Below, one piece after another: positions 29,543 to 38,896 of a stretch of DNA of 64,000 nt. Below the pieces are notes generated by a model that saw only the letters and a list, made by a program, of their open reading frames with translations, was not told where the DNA came from and did no database searches. Made by a program: the position numbers and the translations under genes. The first letter of the stretch is position 1; every line of letters starts with the position of its first letter. Where the stretch lies: assembly GCF_026262505.1 (NCBI RefSeq), contig NC_067203.1:7874001-7938000 (forward strand), in the 5' to 3' direction. This DNA is from Trichomonas vaginalis G3 (lineage: Eukaryota > Parabasalia > Trichomonadida > Trichomonadidae).

Positions 29543-31141
29543 ATGGTGAAAATCCAACTTGGCAGCCATTTCTTTAGGAGAATAAATACGTGTCCACAGA
29601 GTGAAACGTTCAATATAACAATTATCAACAGTCATCAACAATCAATGCCAAATGGCATTATTCAACAACAATCAATGAGTACCGATACCAATCAAGAACA
29701 ACTAACAACATCAGACGGTATTCAACTACAAGCAAGCTCCCGCCAATCAATAACAATATCGCTCAATAAAAATGTTGCGGTCATGATATCAAAAAGAATC
29801 AATAACCAATATTATTCTGATAAAAGCATCAACAGCATTGAGGTCACGATTGATATTGAATCTCCTTTTACATATGACATCTTTCAAGATATTATTCAAG
29901 GAAATAAAAGCGAAATTGAATGCGATGATACAGTACTAATGGACCTTACAAAAATTGGAAAAGAGCTCGAGATTGAAGATCTATTTGAATTCGAAAAACA
30001 TATCATTCAAGACAAAATTCCATTAGAAATAGATAATTGCATCGAAAAACTATTATACTATTTCGAAATTAATTCACAAACTGATATAGATACATGTTCA
30101 AATTTTATTTCATCTCATTTTTATGGCATCAATCAAGAACAACTCAAATATCATGTCTCTCAATTAGGATTTGATGTACTTCAAAAGATAATTGTTAATA
30201 AAGAATTAAAGGTAAAAGATGAAGAATCACTTGCCGAATTCATTATTTCAATCATCGAAAAAAGTGAAATTTTCACACCATTGATTGAAAGTATTCAATT
30301 CGATTATTGCAGCGATGAAACAATCACAAAAATTTTTAACAAAAGAAATGTTTGCAACTCAATTGATTTTATCATTCCTCTTCAGAATTCCTTTAAAAGA
30401 TTAAGGTATCACACACCCAACCCAAATCGTTATTTCATTCCAGATGAAATACGTTCAAAGCTTAATGTGATTAAGAATTCAGGAGATTTTCACTTTACTT
30501 ATGATTTTTTCAATGAGCTTTCAATTAAAAAGAACCGAGTTATGATGCGAATTGCACTTGATGAGGGAACACCCTGGGATAAAATGCTTATTTTGGAAGC
30601 AGCAAGATCTGGAAACTTCGATCTTGTTAAACTTTTGATCGAGTGCGGTTGTAATAAAGATACCAAAGAAGCTACTGAATTTGGATTTACACCACTCATT
30701 TACGCATCTATGAATGGCCATAGAAATATTGCCGAATATCTTGTCTCGGTAGGTGCTAACATAGAAGCAGTATCTAAAGATGGACTTACAGCACTCATTG
30801 TTGCATCAGGAGAAGGCTATCTTGAACTTGTTGAATATTTGATATCAATTGGCGCAAATGTAAATGTGAAAGACAAAACAAATAAAACAGCACTGATGTA
30901 TGCATGCCAAGAAGGTCATCTTGAAGTTGTTAAACATCTAATTTCCAAAAACGCAAATAAAGATGCAGTTGATGATCATGGAAATACTCCACTTATGTAT
31001 GCAACAGAAAAAGGTTATTTAGAGATTACTAAACTATTTGTCCCTGAAACAAAGCGCAAAAAGAAGTTTGTGGAAATACTTCGAAGGAATGTCATTAAAA
31101 TTATCAAGGAATCTAAATCAGTTTTCGATAAAATTTTTTAA
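29543..31141 (+). CDS. BTB/BACK-like ankyrin repeat protein
   Basis: 532 residues. After a Gln/Ser-rich N-terminus (about 20-65), the region 70-165 has BTB-like features (YDIFQDIIQGNKSEIECDD, then LTKIGKELEIEDLFEFE). A BACK-like helical region follows to about 300. Four ankyrin repeats from about residue 355 (PLIYASMNGHRNIAEYLVS, ALIVASGEGYLELVEYLIS, ALMYACQEGHLEVVKHLIS, PLMYATEKGYLEITKLF) precede a basic C-terminal tail. Members of this large trichomonad family are presumed adaptors, some possibly for ubiquitin ligases. BTB assignment is by pattern only; ankyrin repeats are certain. Confidence 0.8.
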   Translation: MVKIQLGSHFFRRINTCPQSETFNITIINSHQQSMPNGIIQQQSMSTDTNQEQLTTSDGIQLQASSRQSITISLNKNVAVMISKRINNQYYSDKSINSIEVTIDIESPFTYDIFQDIIQGNKSEIECDDTVLMDLTKIGKELEIEDLFEFEKHIIQDKIPLEIDNCIEKLLYYFEINSQTDIDTCSNFISSHFYGINQEQLKYHVSQLGFDVLQKIIVNKELKVKDEESLAEFIISIIEKSEIFTPLIESIQFDYCSDETITKIFNKRNVCNSIDFIIPLQNSFKRLRYHTPNPNRYFIPDEIRSKLNVIKNSGDFHFTYDFFNELSIKKNRVMMRIALDEGTPWDKMLILEAARSGNFDLVKLLIECGCNKDTKEATEFGFTPLIYASMNGHRNIAEYLVSVGANIEAVSKDGLTALIVASGEGYLELVEYLISIGANVNVKDKTNKTALMYACQEGHLEVVKHLISKNANKDAVDDHGNTPLMYATEKGYLEITKLFVPETKRKKKFVEILRRNVIKIIKESKSVFDKIF

Positions 31142-31351
31142 TCTTTATGAAAATAAACAGATAAAATGCTAAAATACAACTTTTTAATTTTTTTAATATA
31201 AGACAATCGATTATAAAATGATTGATTTTAATCATTTATCAAATCATGACTTAAATTTTCAGATTGGAGTAAATTCGCCATTAAACAAATAAGGTATAAT
31301 AAAATATCTATTTATTCTAACATAATAAACAACAATATATTTATTTTTGTG

Positions 31352-32836
31352 TCATTCGACAAGTAATCTGATAATTCCTTCGAGAGTTTTCTGTTCTTTG
31401 GGATACATCGATAAAATAAAGTCATAAACGATTGGAACACCATTTGAACGTTCGCCAGCAATAGAATACCTATCAGCTTCGTTGTCATCTTCTGGTAATC
31501 CAATTCCAGCGGCAAAAAGTTCAGAAGTAACATAAAACTGGTCAGGACCACTATCAGGAGCATCTGCTGATTGTTTGATTAAGTTTGCCCCTGTTTTTAT
31601 GTCTTTTTCGACTCCGATTCCTTTCATCATGAGGAAACCAAGGTCAAACAAGCCTCTAGACAGACCAGCATCAGCGGCAACCCTGATATCTTTAACTCCG
31701 TCCTCAATTTTCTTATCAGCAATCTTAAATTCGCCACGCCAAATTAAAGCTGCTGGTTCTCCTTGTTCTGCGGCCTGGAGAATCAGCTGCTTGCCAAGAT
31801 TCTCATCCTTTGATGTTCCTTCGCCCAAAAACTTCATTTCGCCGAAATAAGCTGTAGCTTCGATATTATTGCTCTTGTAAGCTTTTTCGAAGAAGTTTGC
31901 TGCTTCCTGAGGGTTCTTCATTGCGCCCCTTCCGACTCTCATCATTTTGGCCAGGTTTGTTTGCGCAAGAGGATGTCCTGCATCTGCAGCTTTTCTGTAG
32001 TATCTAATTGCGGCTTCTGAATCTAAACGTTCGCCATTACCTGTTTCAAGCATTAATCCATAGCAGAATTGAGCTTCTGGAAGACCTTGATCTGCAGCAG
32101 ATTTAAAGTAACGAGCAGCTTCAGCAACGTTAGGTCTAACACCTTCTCCTTTGAGAAGCATTGTTGCGTAGTTGCATTGCGAGTCTGGATCGTTTTGAAC
32201 AGCACCTCGTTTGAAATATTTTGCGGCTTCTCGAAGATTTTGAGGAATTCCGGCACCTTTGTAAAGCATAGCTGCAAGGTTGCATTGTGCATCGACATCT
32301 CCTTGATCAGCAGCAAGACGGTAGTATCTTGCGGCTTCTTCTGGATTTTGTTCGACACCATCGCCTTGTTCGTACATTAAACCGAGGCAGAACTGAGCTG
32401 CAGCAAGATTTTGATCTGCAGCCATTCTGAAATACTTTGCTGCTTCTGGAAGATTTTGCTCAATACCTTTTCCAAGCTGATACATGATTGCAAGATAGTT
32501 TTGGGCAGCGGCAATGCCTTTATCAGCAGCAAGTTTGTAATAATGTGCAGCTTGTTGAAAGTTTTGATTGCATCCTTCGCCATTTTCATACATTACACCT
32601 AAATAGAACTGAGATTCTGTATCACCATGTTCTGCTTTCTGAAGATATCTTGAAAATCCTGTTTTTGAGTTCTTAGGAATAACCTCTAGGATAGCTCGAA
32701 TAATATCAAAAGCTCTTTCACCTAAAGAGTGACCCATTTCATGGCAATTTCGGTAACTTTGAAGAGCTTTTTGAAGATAGTTGTATCCTTCCTCATAATA
32801 CTCTTCCGAAGTCTTCTCCTCGTCGCTATCTGCCAT
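31352..32836 (-). CDS. Sel1-like repeat protein
   Basis: 494 residues composed almost entirely of about ten Sel1-like repeats of ~36 residues, each with the pattern A-A-Q-Y-x-L-G-x-M-Y-x-x-G-x-G-V-x-Q-N-x-x-E-A-A-x-Y. The N-terminus is acidic (MADSDEEKTSEEYYEE). Sel1 proteins form curved alpha-solenoids used as adaptors, for example in ER-associated degradation and signalling; this one has no signal peptide or membrane segment, so it is probably cytosolic. The frame is complete. It is convergent with the preceding BTB/ankyrin gene and divergent from the Rab gene, with 142 bp between starts. Confidence 0.9.
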   Translation of the reverse strand: MADSDEEKTSEEYYEEGYNYLQKALQSYRNCHEMGHSLGERAFDIIRAILEVIPKNSKTGFSRYLQKAEHGDTESQFYLGVMYENGEGCNQNFQQAAHYYKLAADKGIAAAQNYLAIMYQLGKGIEQNLPEAAKYFRMAADQNLAAAQFCLGLMYEQGDGVEQNPEEAARYYRLAADQGDVDAQCNLAAMLYKGAGIPQNLREAAKYFKRGAVQNDPDSQCNYATMLLKGEGVRPNVAEAARYFKSAADQGLPEAQFCYGLMLETGNGERLDSEAAIRYYRKAADAGHPLAQTNLAKMMRVGRGAMKNPQEAANFFEKAYKSNNIEATAYFGEMKFLGEGTSKDENLGKQLILQAAEQGEPAALIWRGEFKIADKKIEDGVKDIRVAADAGLSRGLFDLGFLMMKGIGVEKDIKTGANLIKQSADAPDSGPDQFYVTSELFAAGIGLPEDDNEADRYSIAGERSNGVPIVYDFILSMYPKEQKTLEGIIRLLVE

Positions 32837-32978
32837 TGTTAGTTTTTTTTTATTACCAGAAAGAGTTTATATTATTGTCAAAAATTTCTTTACACGTCAA
32901 AAATTATAGTAAGTAAGATTTTGTCACTTTTTATCACTCTATTGATTGAATTTTAGAGCCATTCAAATAGCCATTTCA

Positions 32979-33602
32979 ATGTCAAATAAGCAGACTCAAG
33001 CTCGTCATACTTTCAAATTCCTTCTTGTTGGAAATGGAAGTGTTGGCAAGACATCTATTGTTAGAAGATTATGCCGTGGTGACTTTATTACAAACCCGGA
33101 AACAACAATCGGTGTTGAATTCATGACAAAGATGATTGATATCGATGGAAATCAAATCAAACTCCAAATATGGGATACTGCAGGCCAAGAAAAGTATAGA
33201 TCTGTCGGAAAAGCGTATTATCGAAATGCGATTGGCGTGTTATTAGTATTTTCTCTTACTGATCATGTATCATTTGAAAAACTTGATGAATGGATAACAG
33301 ATGTTAGCCAGTATTGCCATCCAAAAGCAAACATGATTCTCGTTGGAAACAAATCTGATCTTTCTGATAGTAGAAAAGTCACTTTGGACGAAATCAAAAA
33401 GTTCACAGAAGGACATAATCTCCAATACATTGAATCTTCCGCGAAAACCGGTAGTAATATCAATGAATGTTTTTATCAAGTGGCCAAATCTATATATGAT
33501 GGTGTTGTTACAGGTGATATAGTTTTATCTACATCCCATGTTATTGGCGATGCTGATGGCCAACAACAACCAGAGCCAAAGAAAGAAAAATGTAGTTGTT
33601 AA
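32979..33602 (+). CDS. Rab-family small GTPase
   Basis: 207 residues from the ATG at 32,979. G1 GNGSVGKTS, switch I Thr in PETTIGVEF, G3 WDTAGQEKYRS, G4 GNKSDL, G5 ESSAKTG, and a C-terminal KEKCSC with two Cys for geranylgeranylation. The Rab-specific IGVEFMTK, KLQIWDTAGQE and YYRNAIGVLLVF strings are present. It should act as a vesicle-trafficking switch on an endomembrane; the exact Rab subclass is uncertain (Rab2/Rab4/Rab14-like by eye). A TCACTC initiator lies about 40 nt upstream. Confidence 0.95.
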   Translation: MSNKQTQARHTFKFLLVGNGSVGKTSIVRRLCRGDFITNPETTIGVEFMTKMIDIDGNQIKLQIWDTAGQEKYRSVGKAYYRNAIGVLLVFSLTDHVSFEKLDEWITDVSQYCHPKANMILVGNKSDLSDSRKVTLDEIKKFTEGHNLQYIESSAKTGSNINECFYQVAKSIYDGVVTGDIVLSTSHVIGDADGQQQPEPKKEKCSC

Positions 33603-33800
33603 TGTTTAATAGCTAAAATACAGCTTTAGTTGATGTTTTAATATAAAATATATGATTTTAAAATGATTGTTTTAAATTTTAATAACGAAATAATAATAAA
33701 AATCAATTTCACAGAGATTTGTGATCTTCATGTTAGTGTGTTAATAAATGTAAGATTGAAAACGCAAAAAATTGTTATTCTGATCATACGAAATTTGAAG

Positions 33801-33810
33801 ATTTCGACTA
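33801..33810. repeat. 10-bp target-site duplication of X2, left copy
   Basis: ATTTCGACTA, identical to 53,099-53,108. Confidence 0.85.
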
Positions 33811-34000
33811 GGCAAACCCAAATTTTAGCTAAAAGTGACAGGGGAAAAAAACGTTTAGTATTAAAAAAAAAGACCGATGAGAGCTTCGTTCGAAATATAG
33901 AGGGAACTGAGAATGCGCAACCATTCTCAGGGAATATTGGATGCTATTCCCGTTCCCTCTGTATGGAAAATTGAGGTTTTCAAAGGGAGTTAAAATAATA

Positions 34001-34360
34001 TCAAATTTATACTAATTTACTTCAAAATACAAAAGTATTTGACAGCTAAAATTAGTTACTTTAGCAAGCCTATCAATACCCTTTTACGATTATTGCTACT
34101 TTTGCGAAATAAAAGTAAAAACAAATTTATACTAATTTACTTCAAAATACAAAAGTATTTGACAGCTAAAATTAGTTACTTTAGCAAGCCTATCAATACC
34201 CTTTTACGATTATTGCTACTTTTTCGAAATAAAAGTAAAAACAAATTTATACTAATTTACTTCAAAATACAAAAGTATTTGACAGCTAAAATTAGTTACT
34301 TTAGCAAGCCTATCAATACCCTTTTACGATTATTGCTACTTTTTCGAAATAAAATAAATT
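34001..34360. repeat. X2 B-arm: three 120-bp tandem repeats
   Basis: Three near-identical units in exact 120-bp register. A fortuitous 115-codon Leu/Arg-rich frame spans them. Confidence 0.9.
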
Positions 34361-34555
34361 TATTATCAAAAACTTTTTTTTCTTAGTAAAAATAAAAATG
34401 TTATTTTATATCAAGTTTTTATTCATAAATTTTTATAATGTTGTATAAATTTCATTAAAATTTACGTACATATTAAGGTACTTATCTTCTACATATATAA
34501 TCTTCATTAGATATATACATGATAAATAAAATTCATAAAACATTAAAAATCAAAA

Positions 34556-34561
34556 AATTAG
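34556..34561. repeat. 6-bp TSD of Maverick 2, left copy (AATTAG)
   Basis: Matches 52,649-52,654. Confidence 0.85.
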
Positions 34562-34769
34562 AGTAGTATATGAGTGCGGGTTGTGTGACCTTTTTTGTAA
34601 TCGTAAGAATTCTCACATAATTGAATGATTTTTGAACATACTTCCGAATAGCAGATTTTAAAAATTTATGAATAATTTATAAAAAGTTTTTATTCCTACA
34701 ATTCCTATATTACCATTAATAAAAAGAATATATTTTTGCATAGATTCCAAATATGGTGTCAATTTTTTA
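34562..34769. repeat. Maverick 2 left TIR (208 bp)
   Basis: Reverse complement of 52,441-52,648. Non-coding, unlike the Maverick 1 TIR. Terminal AGTAGTA and GGTTxxxTGAC are shared with Maverick 1. Confidence 0.9.
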
Positions 34770-34896
34770 AAAAATTTTGAATTCAATGAGTTATATCAAA
34801 AATAAAATTCTTGAATAGAGTAAAAAATTTAAATAATTTATTTAAATATTTTCTTCTGACATTTATGAATAATTTATTTTTTTAATTCGTAAGAAA

Positions 34897-35376
34897 ATGA
34901 GTGGATCAAGATTCGTAACCGTCAATCAATTAATGGATGCTCTTTCACCAATTCTTGAAAATGTTAAACAAGTAGATGTTTATTTCGATGATTATGTAGA
35001 AAGTTTATATTATAAAGGTAAACATAATATTAAACCCATTGCTTTTGCATTTGATAATAAATTAATTGAAAATGCAAAAATTTGGGAATTAATTCCAGAT
35101 ATTGAATTTATAACAAATATTAAGGATAAATGGTTCAAACGAATTCCAACCACAAAAGTTCTTTGTAAATTAATGATCAAAACTGAGGAAAAAGAATTTC
35201 ATGAATTTACATATCATCCAAATAAAGTTTCAGAACTAGAAAATGAAAAACTTCAGAAAAAATTAAACGATAGACTTTCAAATGATCGTATTGAAAAAAT
35301 AAATAAACTAGCAGAAGTTGCATTTAATAATGAAATATTTGATGAATATAACCTTGAACTCAGTGATGGACTTTAA
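34897..35376 (+). CDS. Maverick left-end conserved protein (159 aa)
   Basis: Intact homologue of the gene split at 15,678-18,419. Contains FVTVNQLMDALSPIL, VKQVDVYFDDYVESLYYK, NIKPIAFAFDNK, then a helical Lys/Glu-rich C-terminus. Roughly three quarters identical to the Maverick 1 protein. Function unrecognised. First gene inside the left TIR in both elements, with leader TTATTTTTTTAATTCGTAAG. Confidence 0.65.
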   Translation: MSGSRFVTVNQLMDALSPILENVKQVDVYFDDYVESLYYKGKHNIKPIAFAFDNKLIENAKIWELIPDIEFITNIKDKWFKRIPTTKVLCKLMIKTEEKEFHEFTYHPNKVSELENEKLQKKLNDRLSNDRIEKINKLAEVAFNNEIFDEYNLELSDGL

Positions 35377-35386
35377 GTCCTGGACT

Positions 35387-35764
35387 TTAAGGACCCGGGC
35401 TCAACGAGTCATGATTTATGAAATCAATTATTTGATTTATTCTTTCTTCAATAATTTCTATTCTTTTTGTTAAATCATCAATTTTCATTAATGAGGTGAT
35501 TCTTGATTGAGGAATAGATTTTAAACTAACAACACCTTTTATTTTTGAAATTTTGAATCCATCAACTTTAAACATTTTATTCAATTTACATGTTGTCAAT
35601 TCTTCAAATAATTTTTTATTAGCATAATAGTCATTAAATTCTTCAACAGATGAAAAAATTTTTGTTTCAGTAATGGGTTTAACAATGTTTATTTTATTTT
35701 GAACATCTTCACTTTCATTTATTTCTTCCTCCTCTGTTTCATTTATTTTTAAAATCGGTTTCAT
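35387..35764 (-). CDS. Maverick 125-aa acidic/helical protein
   Basis: Acidic N-terminus (ETEEEEINESED), a compact middle (FSSVEEFNDYYAN, LFEELTTCKLNKMFKVDGFK, GVVSLKSIPQSRITSLM) and a C-terminal helix (LTKRIEIIEERINQIIDFIN) likely to be a coiled coil. The last residues, SLSPGP, are encoded by a GC-rich insert absent from Maverick 1. Convergent with the 159-residue gene, 10 bp apart. No family recognised. Confidence 0.6.
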   Translation of the reverse strand: MKPILKINETEEEEINESEDVQNKINIVKPITETKIFSSVEEFNDYYANKKLFEELTTCKLNKMFKVDGFKISKIKGVVSLKSIPQSRITSLMKIDDLTKRIEIIEERINQIIDFINHDSLSPGP

Positions 35765-35830
35765 TTATCATTAAATAAAAATTAGAATATAAGTGATGAA
35801 ATATATTTTTTAATTAATATTAAATCAGAA

Positions 35831-36069
35831 ATGGCTGCAGGATTCTTTAAAAAGTTATGGGAAGGAATTAAGAAAGCTGCAAGTTGGGTTCATCAGAAAA
35901 TAATAAAACCCATTGCAAACTTTTTGGCACCAGTAGCGAAAACGGCAGGAACTATCATATTGGTGGAGTATTAGGTGCTAAAGCAGGTAATCCAGCGATG
36001 GGAGCACAAGCAGGTAACGCAGTTGGTGGAATTGCTGAAGGAATACTTAATAAAATAGGAGGAAAGTAG
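35831..36069 (+). pseudogene. Small amphipathic/Gly-rich virion-type protein, one frameshift
   Basis: The start encodes MAAGFFKKLWEGIKKAASW, a basic amphipathic helix, then ANFLAPVAKTAGTI. Two extra T bases near 35,960 (ATCATATTGGTGG against ATCATAGGTGG in Maverick 1) shift the frame before the Gly/Ala-rich hydrophobic tail (GAKAGNPAMGAQAGNAVGGI). Basic amphipathic plus Gly/Ala-rich segments suit a minor capsid or membrane-active virion protein; this is inference. Confidence 0.65.
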
Positions 36070-36089
36070 TGGAAAAATAAATATTATTT

Positions 36090-36301
36090 TTATCTCAATA
36101 TCGGTTGTAGTCGACGATAAACTTTATCTCCTTTATTTAATACTTCCCTTACCGGAACATTAGGTGCTATTTGTTCTGCAACGTCACTAATTGCTTCTTT
36201 ATTCTTAAATATCCAATTTGCTCCTTCTTCATTGTTTCCCAAACTTTATGCGCTCCTCTTTTTACTTTATCCCATAACTTTTTAAAGAATCCTGCAGCCA
36301 T
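36090..36301 (-). pseudogene. Second small amphipathic protein gene, one frameshift
   Basis: Starts with the same MAAGFFKKLW as its inverted neighbour, then DKVKRGAHKVWE. An indel follows, and the remaining frame encodes ANWIFKNKEAISDVAEQIA and VLNKGDKVYRRLQP. The length of 212 nt is not a multiple of three, confirming the frameshift. The shared N-terminus shows it arose with 35,831-36,069 by inverted duplication or conversion. Confidence 0.6.
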
Positions 36302-36371
36302 AGTTGATTATTTCATTAAAATTAAAAATTCATTTTCATCTTTTAATTTTGATTTTTTTATTTCATCATAA

Positions 36372-38009
36372 ATGACGACTAACTATTTAGTGCCAAACAC
36401 TAAACCAATTAATGGAAATGTGTTTCATTCATTCGAAAAGATAAATGAAATATTCGCAAAGAATGACGGTAGAAGATATTATAGAGAACTTGAAAGTTCA
36501 TGCTATGACTCTGATACTCCATATTTTGATGATAAACAAACTCATTTAAGAATTACAAATCCGGCTCATGATGTGAACCAATTAGGTGACACATATATTA
36601 AACGCAAAGTTAAAGCAACTCTAGTTTCAAATAAAGCTTTCACATGTGATGCCGCTTTTAAATGCATGCGTTTATTCGTTGGTTACAAATCATCAAATCA
36701 AAGCTTTAAACAATTAGAAGTAGAAACCGAAAGAGGTGATGCCGGTTATCTTCAGATGGATTGCGCCCGTGAATCTTTCGCATTTGCAACATATAAACCA
36801 AAATCAGAAAGGAAAGTTAAAAAGTTTGTTCATTCGTTATATAATAATGTTCAAAAATATGATAACTCAGTATGTGGTAAATATATTGACCCTTCAGAAG
36901 TTTTCAAAAGCAAATGAAGAAGTTGATGTCACTTTTGATATGATTATTCCGGTAAATGATTTGTTAGCATTTCAGGCGTTCGATGATTATCCCAAATCAT
37001 TTGGTGAAATCATTTTGAAATATTATGTTTTCAGGGATACTTTAGTATTTTGTCAGGTTGACCCGTTAAGAGTTGCTGATTTACAAAATTACGTTTATGA
37101 AAAGATAACTGATGAAAATTATGAAAAGATTATGAATCATGTTTATAAATACGATCGCAAATTCCAACAAATCGGACTTCCTGCAAATTAATTACAAGCT
37201 TAGCCGCTACATCTGCTGACGCAACAGTTGAAGACGTTATTATTTCATGCACAAAGATGGAAGTTTTAGAGGATAAATGCATTACACCAGGATATGGTTT
37301 AATTGAAGAATCAATTAAAGCAATACCACGTTTATTCAGTAAGGAAGATCCATTCATGATTCCAGCTCAACATATTGACGTTCGTTCACTAAATGGAGGT
37401 TGCATCACTCCTGAAGGTATCAGTTCTGATTTCTCATACGCTCTTCATAATGTTACAGATGTTGTGTTAACATTTCCGAAGAATGCAATGCAAAGAACAG
37501 TTTTAGAAAATCCAATGCTTCGAGGTCTTCAGGTCACTATAGATTCCAGAAACTTCCCCGATCAAGCGATGACCACAGTGGGTGACATATTCTTTACACG
37601 TATGCTTCAAGCTTCTGATTTAGATGGAGTGAATGAATGCACAGAAGAATACGAGGACTCATTAACTAGACCACTGAATGATGATAATGGCACGCCATTA
37701 GCTAGAACATGGAAAGACCAAACTTCATTCTTATGCACTATTCCAGTTCAACGTGATGGAGCGGGTATATTCTTTGATGGATTAGAAACTTTCAACTCAC
37801 AAGTTACAGTACAAGTGAAAGCTTATCCAATCATTCAGGGTGAAAATGACACTTACTGTTCAAAGGTGACAAATCCTCCTCAGGTTTGGTTTACTAGGAC
37901 TACGTATTGGACATGGACACCGGATGAAGGTTTGAAATATCATCCAACAGGTACACCACCACAGTATAGAAGTTCATATGATGAAATATTGATGAATAGA
38001 AATGTTTAA
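36372..38009 (+). pseudogene. Putative double jelly-roll major capsid protein, broken
   Basis: Three consecutive frames (36,372-36,917; to 37,191; to 38,009) join into about 546 codons with frameshifts near 36,910 and 37,190. The reading is beta-rich (DVTFDMIIPVNDLLAF, GLQVTIDSRNFPDQAMTTVGD, QVTVQVKAYPII) with no low-complexity. Size, order directly before the packaging ATPase, and presence in the plus-strand virion block match Polinton capsid genes. The assignment rests on context and length, not on a diagnostic motif. The leader is TTTTTTTATTTCATCATAAATG. Confidence 0.55.
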
Positions 38010-38033
38010 AATTATAAATTTATTTTTGATTAA

Positions 38034-38855
38034 ATGGATTTAAATTCATCCACCCCTTATGAAGAATTAGCAGGAGTATATAATACATACGTAGATGATA
38101 TGATTAATGAAGCATTGAGTGATAATAAAAATGCTCTATCTAAGGAAAAATTAATGAAAATTCCATATTCTGAATGTTACTTAAATTCAATCACTGCAGC
38201 AATTGGTAAACAAAATAAAGGTAAAACATTAACGATATTAAAACAAATTATCATTATTGCTAACACTTCACCTTATTCTCATGTGTTAATTTATATCAAC
38301 CGTTCAGGTTCACCTTCAGATGATACATTTGAATCTTTAAAGCAAAAAATTCCAATTATTTATTTATCACAAGAAGAAGCAGAAGATTATTTAAAAAACT
38401 TTTTAATGTATAAAGAGTTATATAATACAATCAAGAAGCAAGGATTAGAGGATAAAATTATTGATAAACAAAGGGATGAATTATTTGAAACACTTTCTAT
38501 TTCAAATTTTGATAAAGAATTTTTGCATTCACTAATTTTTCTAGATGATGCCGTGAAATCAAAACTAATAACTAATGAGAAATCATATTTTAATCAATTA
38601 TTAACTCAATGTCGACACATTCAGTGTTCATTCTTTATGGCTGTTCAATACTTTAAAGCATTAAGCACAAACATTAAATCAAACCTGTCCACCCTTTTCA
38701 TTTTCAGTGGTTTTAGTCGTCAACAGTTGAACGTTATGCTTTATCAAGTGAATTTACCAATGAGCATTAATGAACTTTACACACAATATCAACAATTAGG
38801 AGAACATGGAAAAATAATAGTTGATTTAAATAAAGGTTCCATTAAATTCGAATAA
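38034..38855 (+). CDS. A32/FtsK-HerA-type genome-packaging ATPase
   Basis: 273 residues, intact. Walker A GKQNKGKT at about residues 58-65, Walker B LIFLDDA at about 167-173, followed by CRHIQCSFFMAVQY, the conserved region after Walker B in A32-like ATPases. These enzymes pump viral DNA into preformed capsids and are a hallmark of Polintons, virophages and large DNA viruses. It starts 24 bp after the capsid gene, as in other Polintons. Confidence 0.8.
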   Translation: MDLNSSTPYEELAGVYNTYVDDMINEALSDNKNALSKEKLMKIPYSECYLNSITAAIGKQNKGKTLTILKQIIIIANTSPYSHVLIYINRSGSPSDDTFESLKQKIPIIYLSQEEAEDYLKNFLMYKELYNTIKKQGLEDKIIDKQRDELFETLSISNFDKEFLHSLIFLDDAVKSKLITNEKSYFNQLLTQCRHIQCSFFMAVQYFKALSTNIKSNLSTLFIFSGFSRQQLNVMLYQVNLPMSINELYTQYQQLGEHGKIIVDLNKGSIKFE

Positions 38856-38896
38856 CTTTTTTATAATTAATTTTTATTTTTTATTTATAATTAAAC

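Noticed and set aside
33663..33974. 103-codon frame across the left end of X2
   Set aside because: Crosses the TSD and transposon boundary; no domain, composition like non-coding DNA.
34039..34386. Leu/Arg-rich reading frames across the 120-bp repeats (also 28,585-28,842)
   Set aside because: They arise because the 120-bp period preserves frame. No initiator, no domain, and they lie in the non-coding arm of element X.
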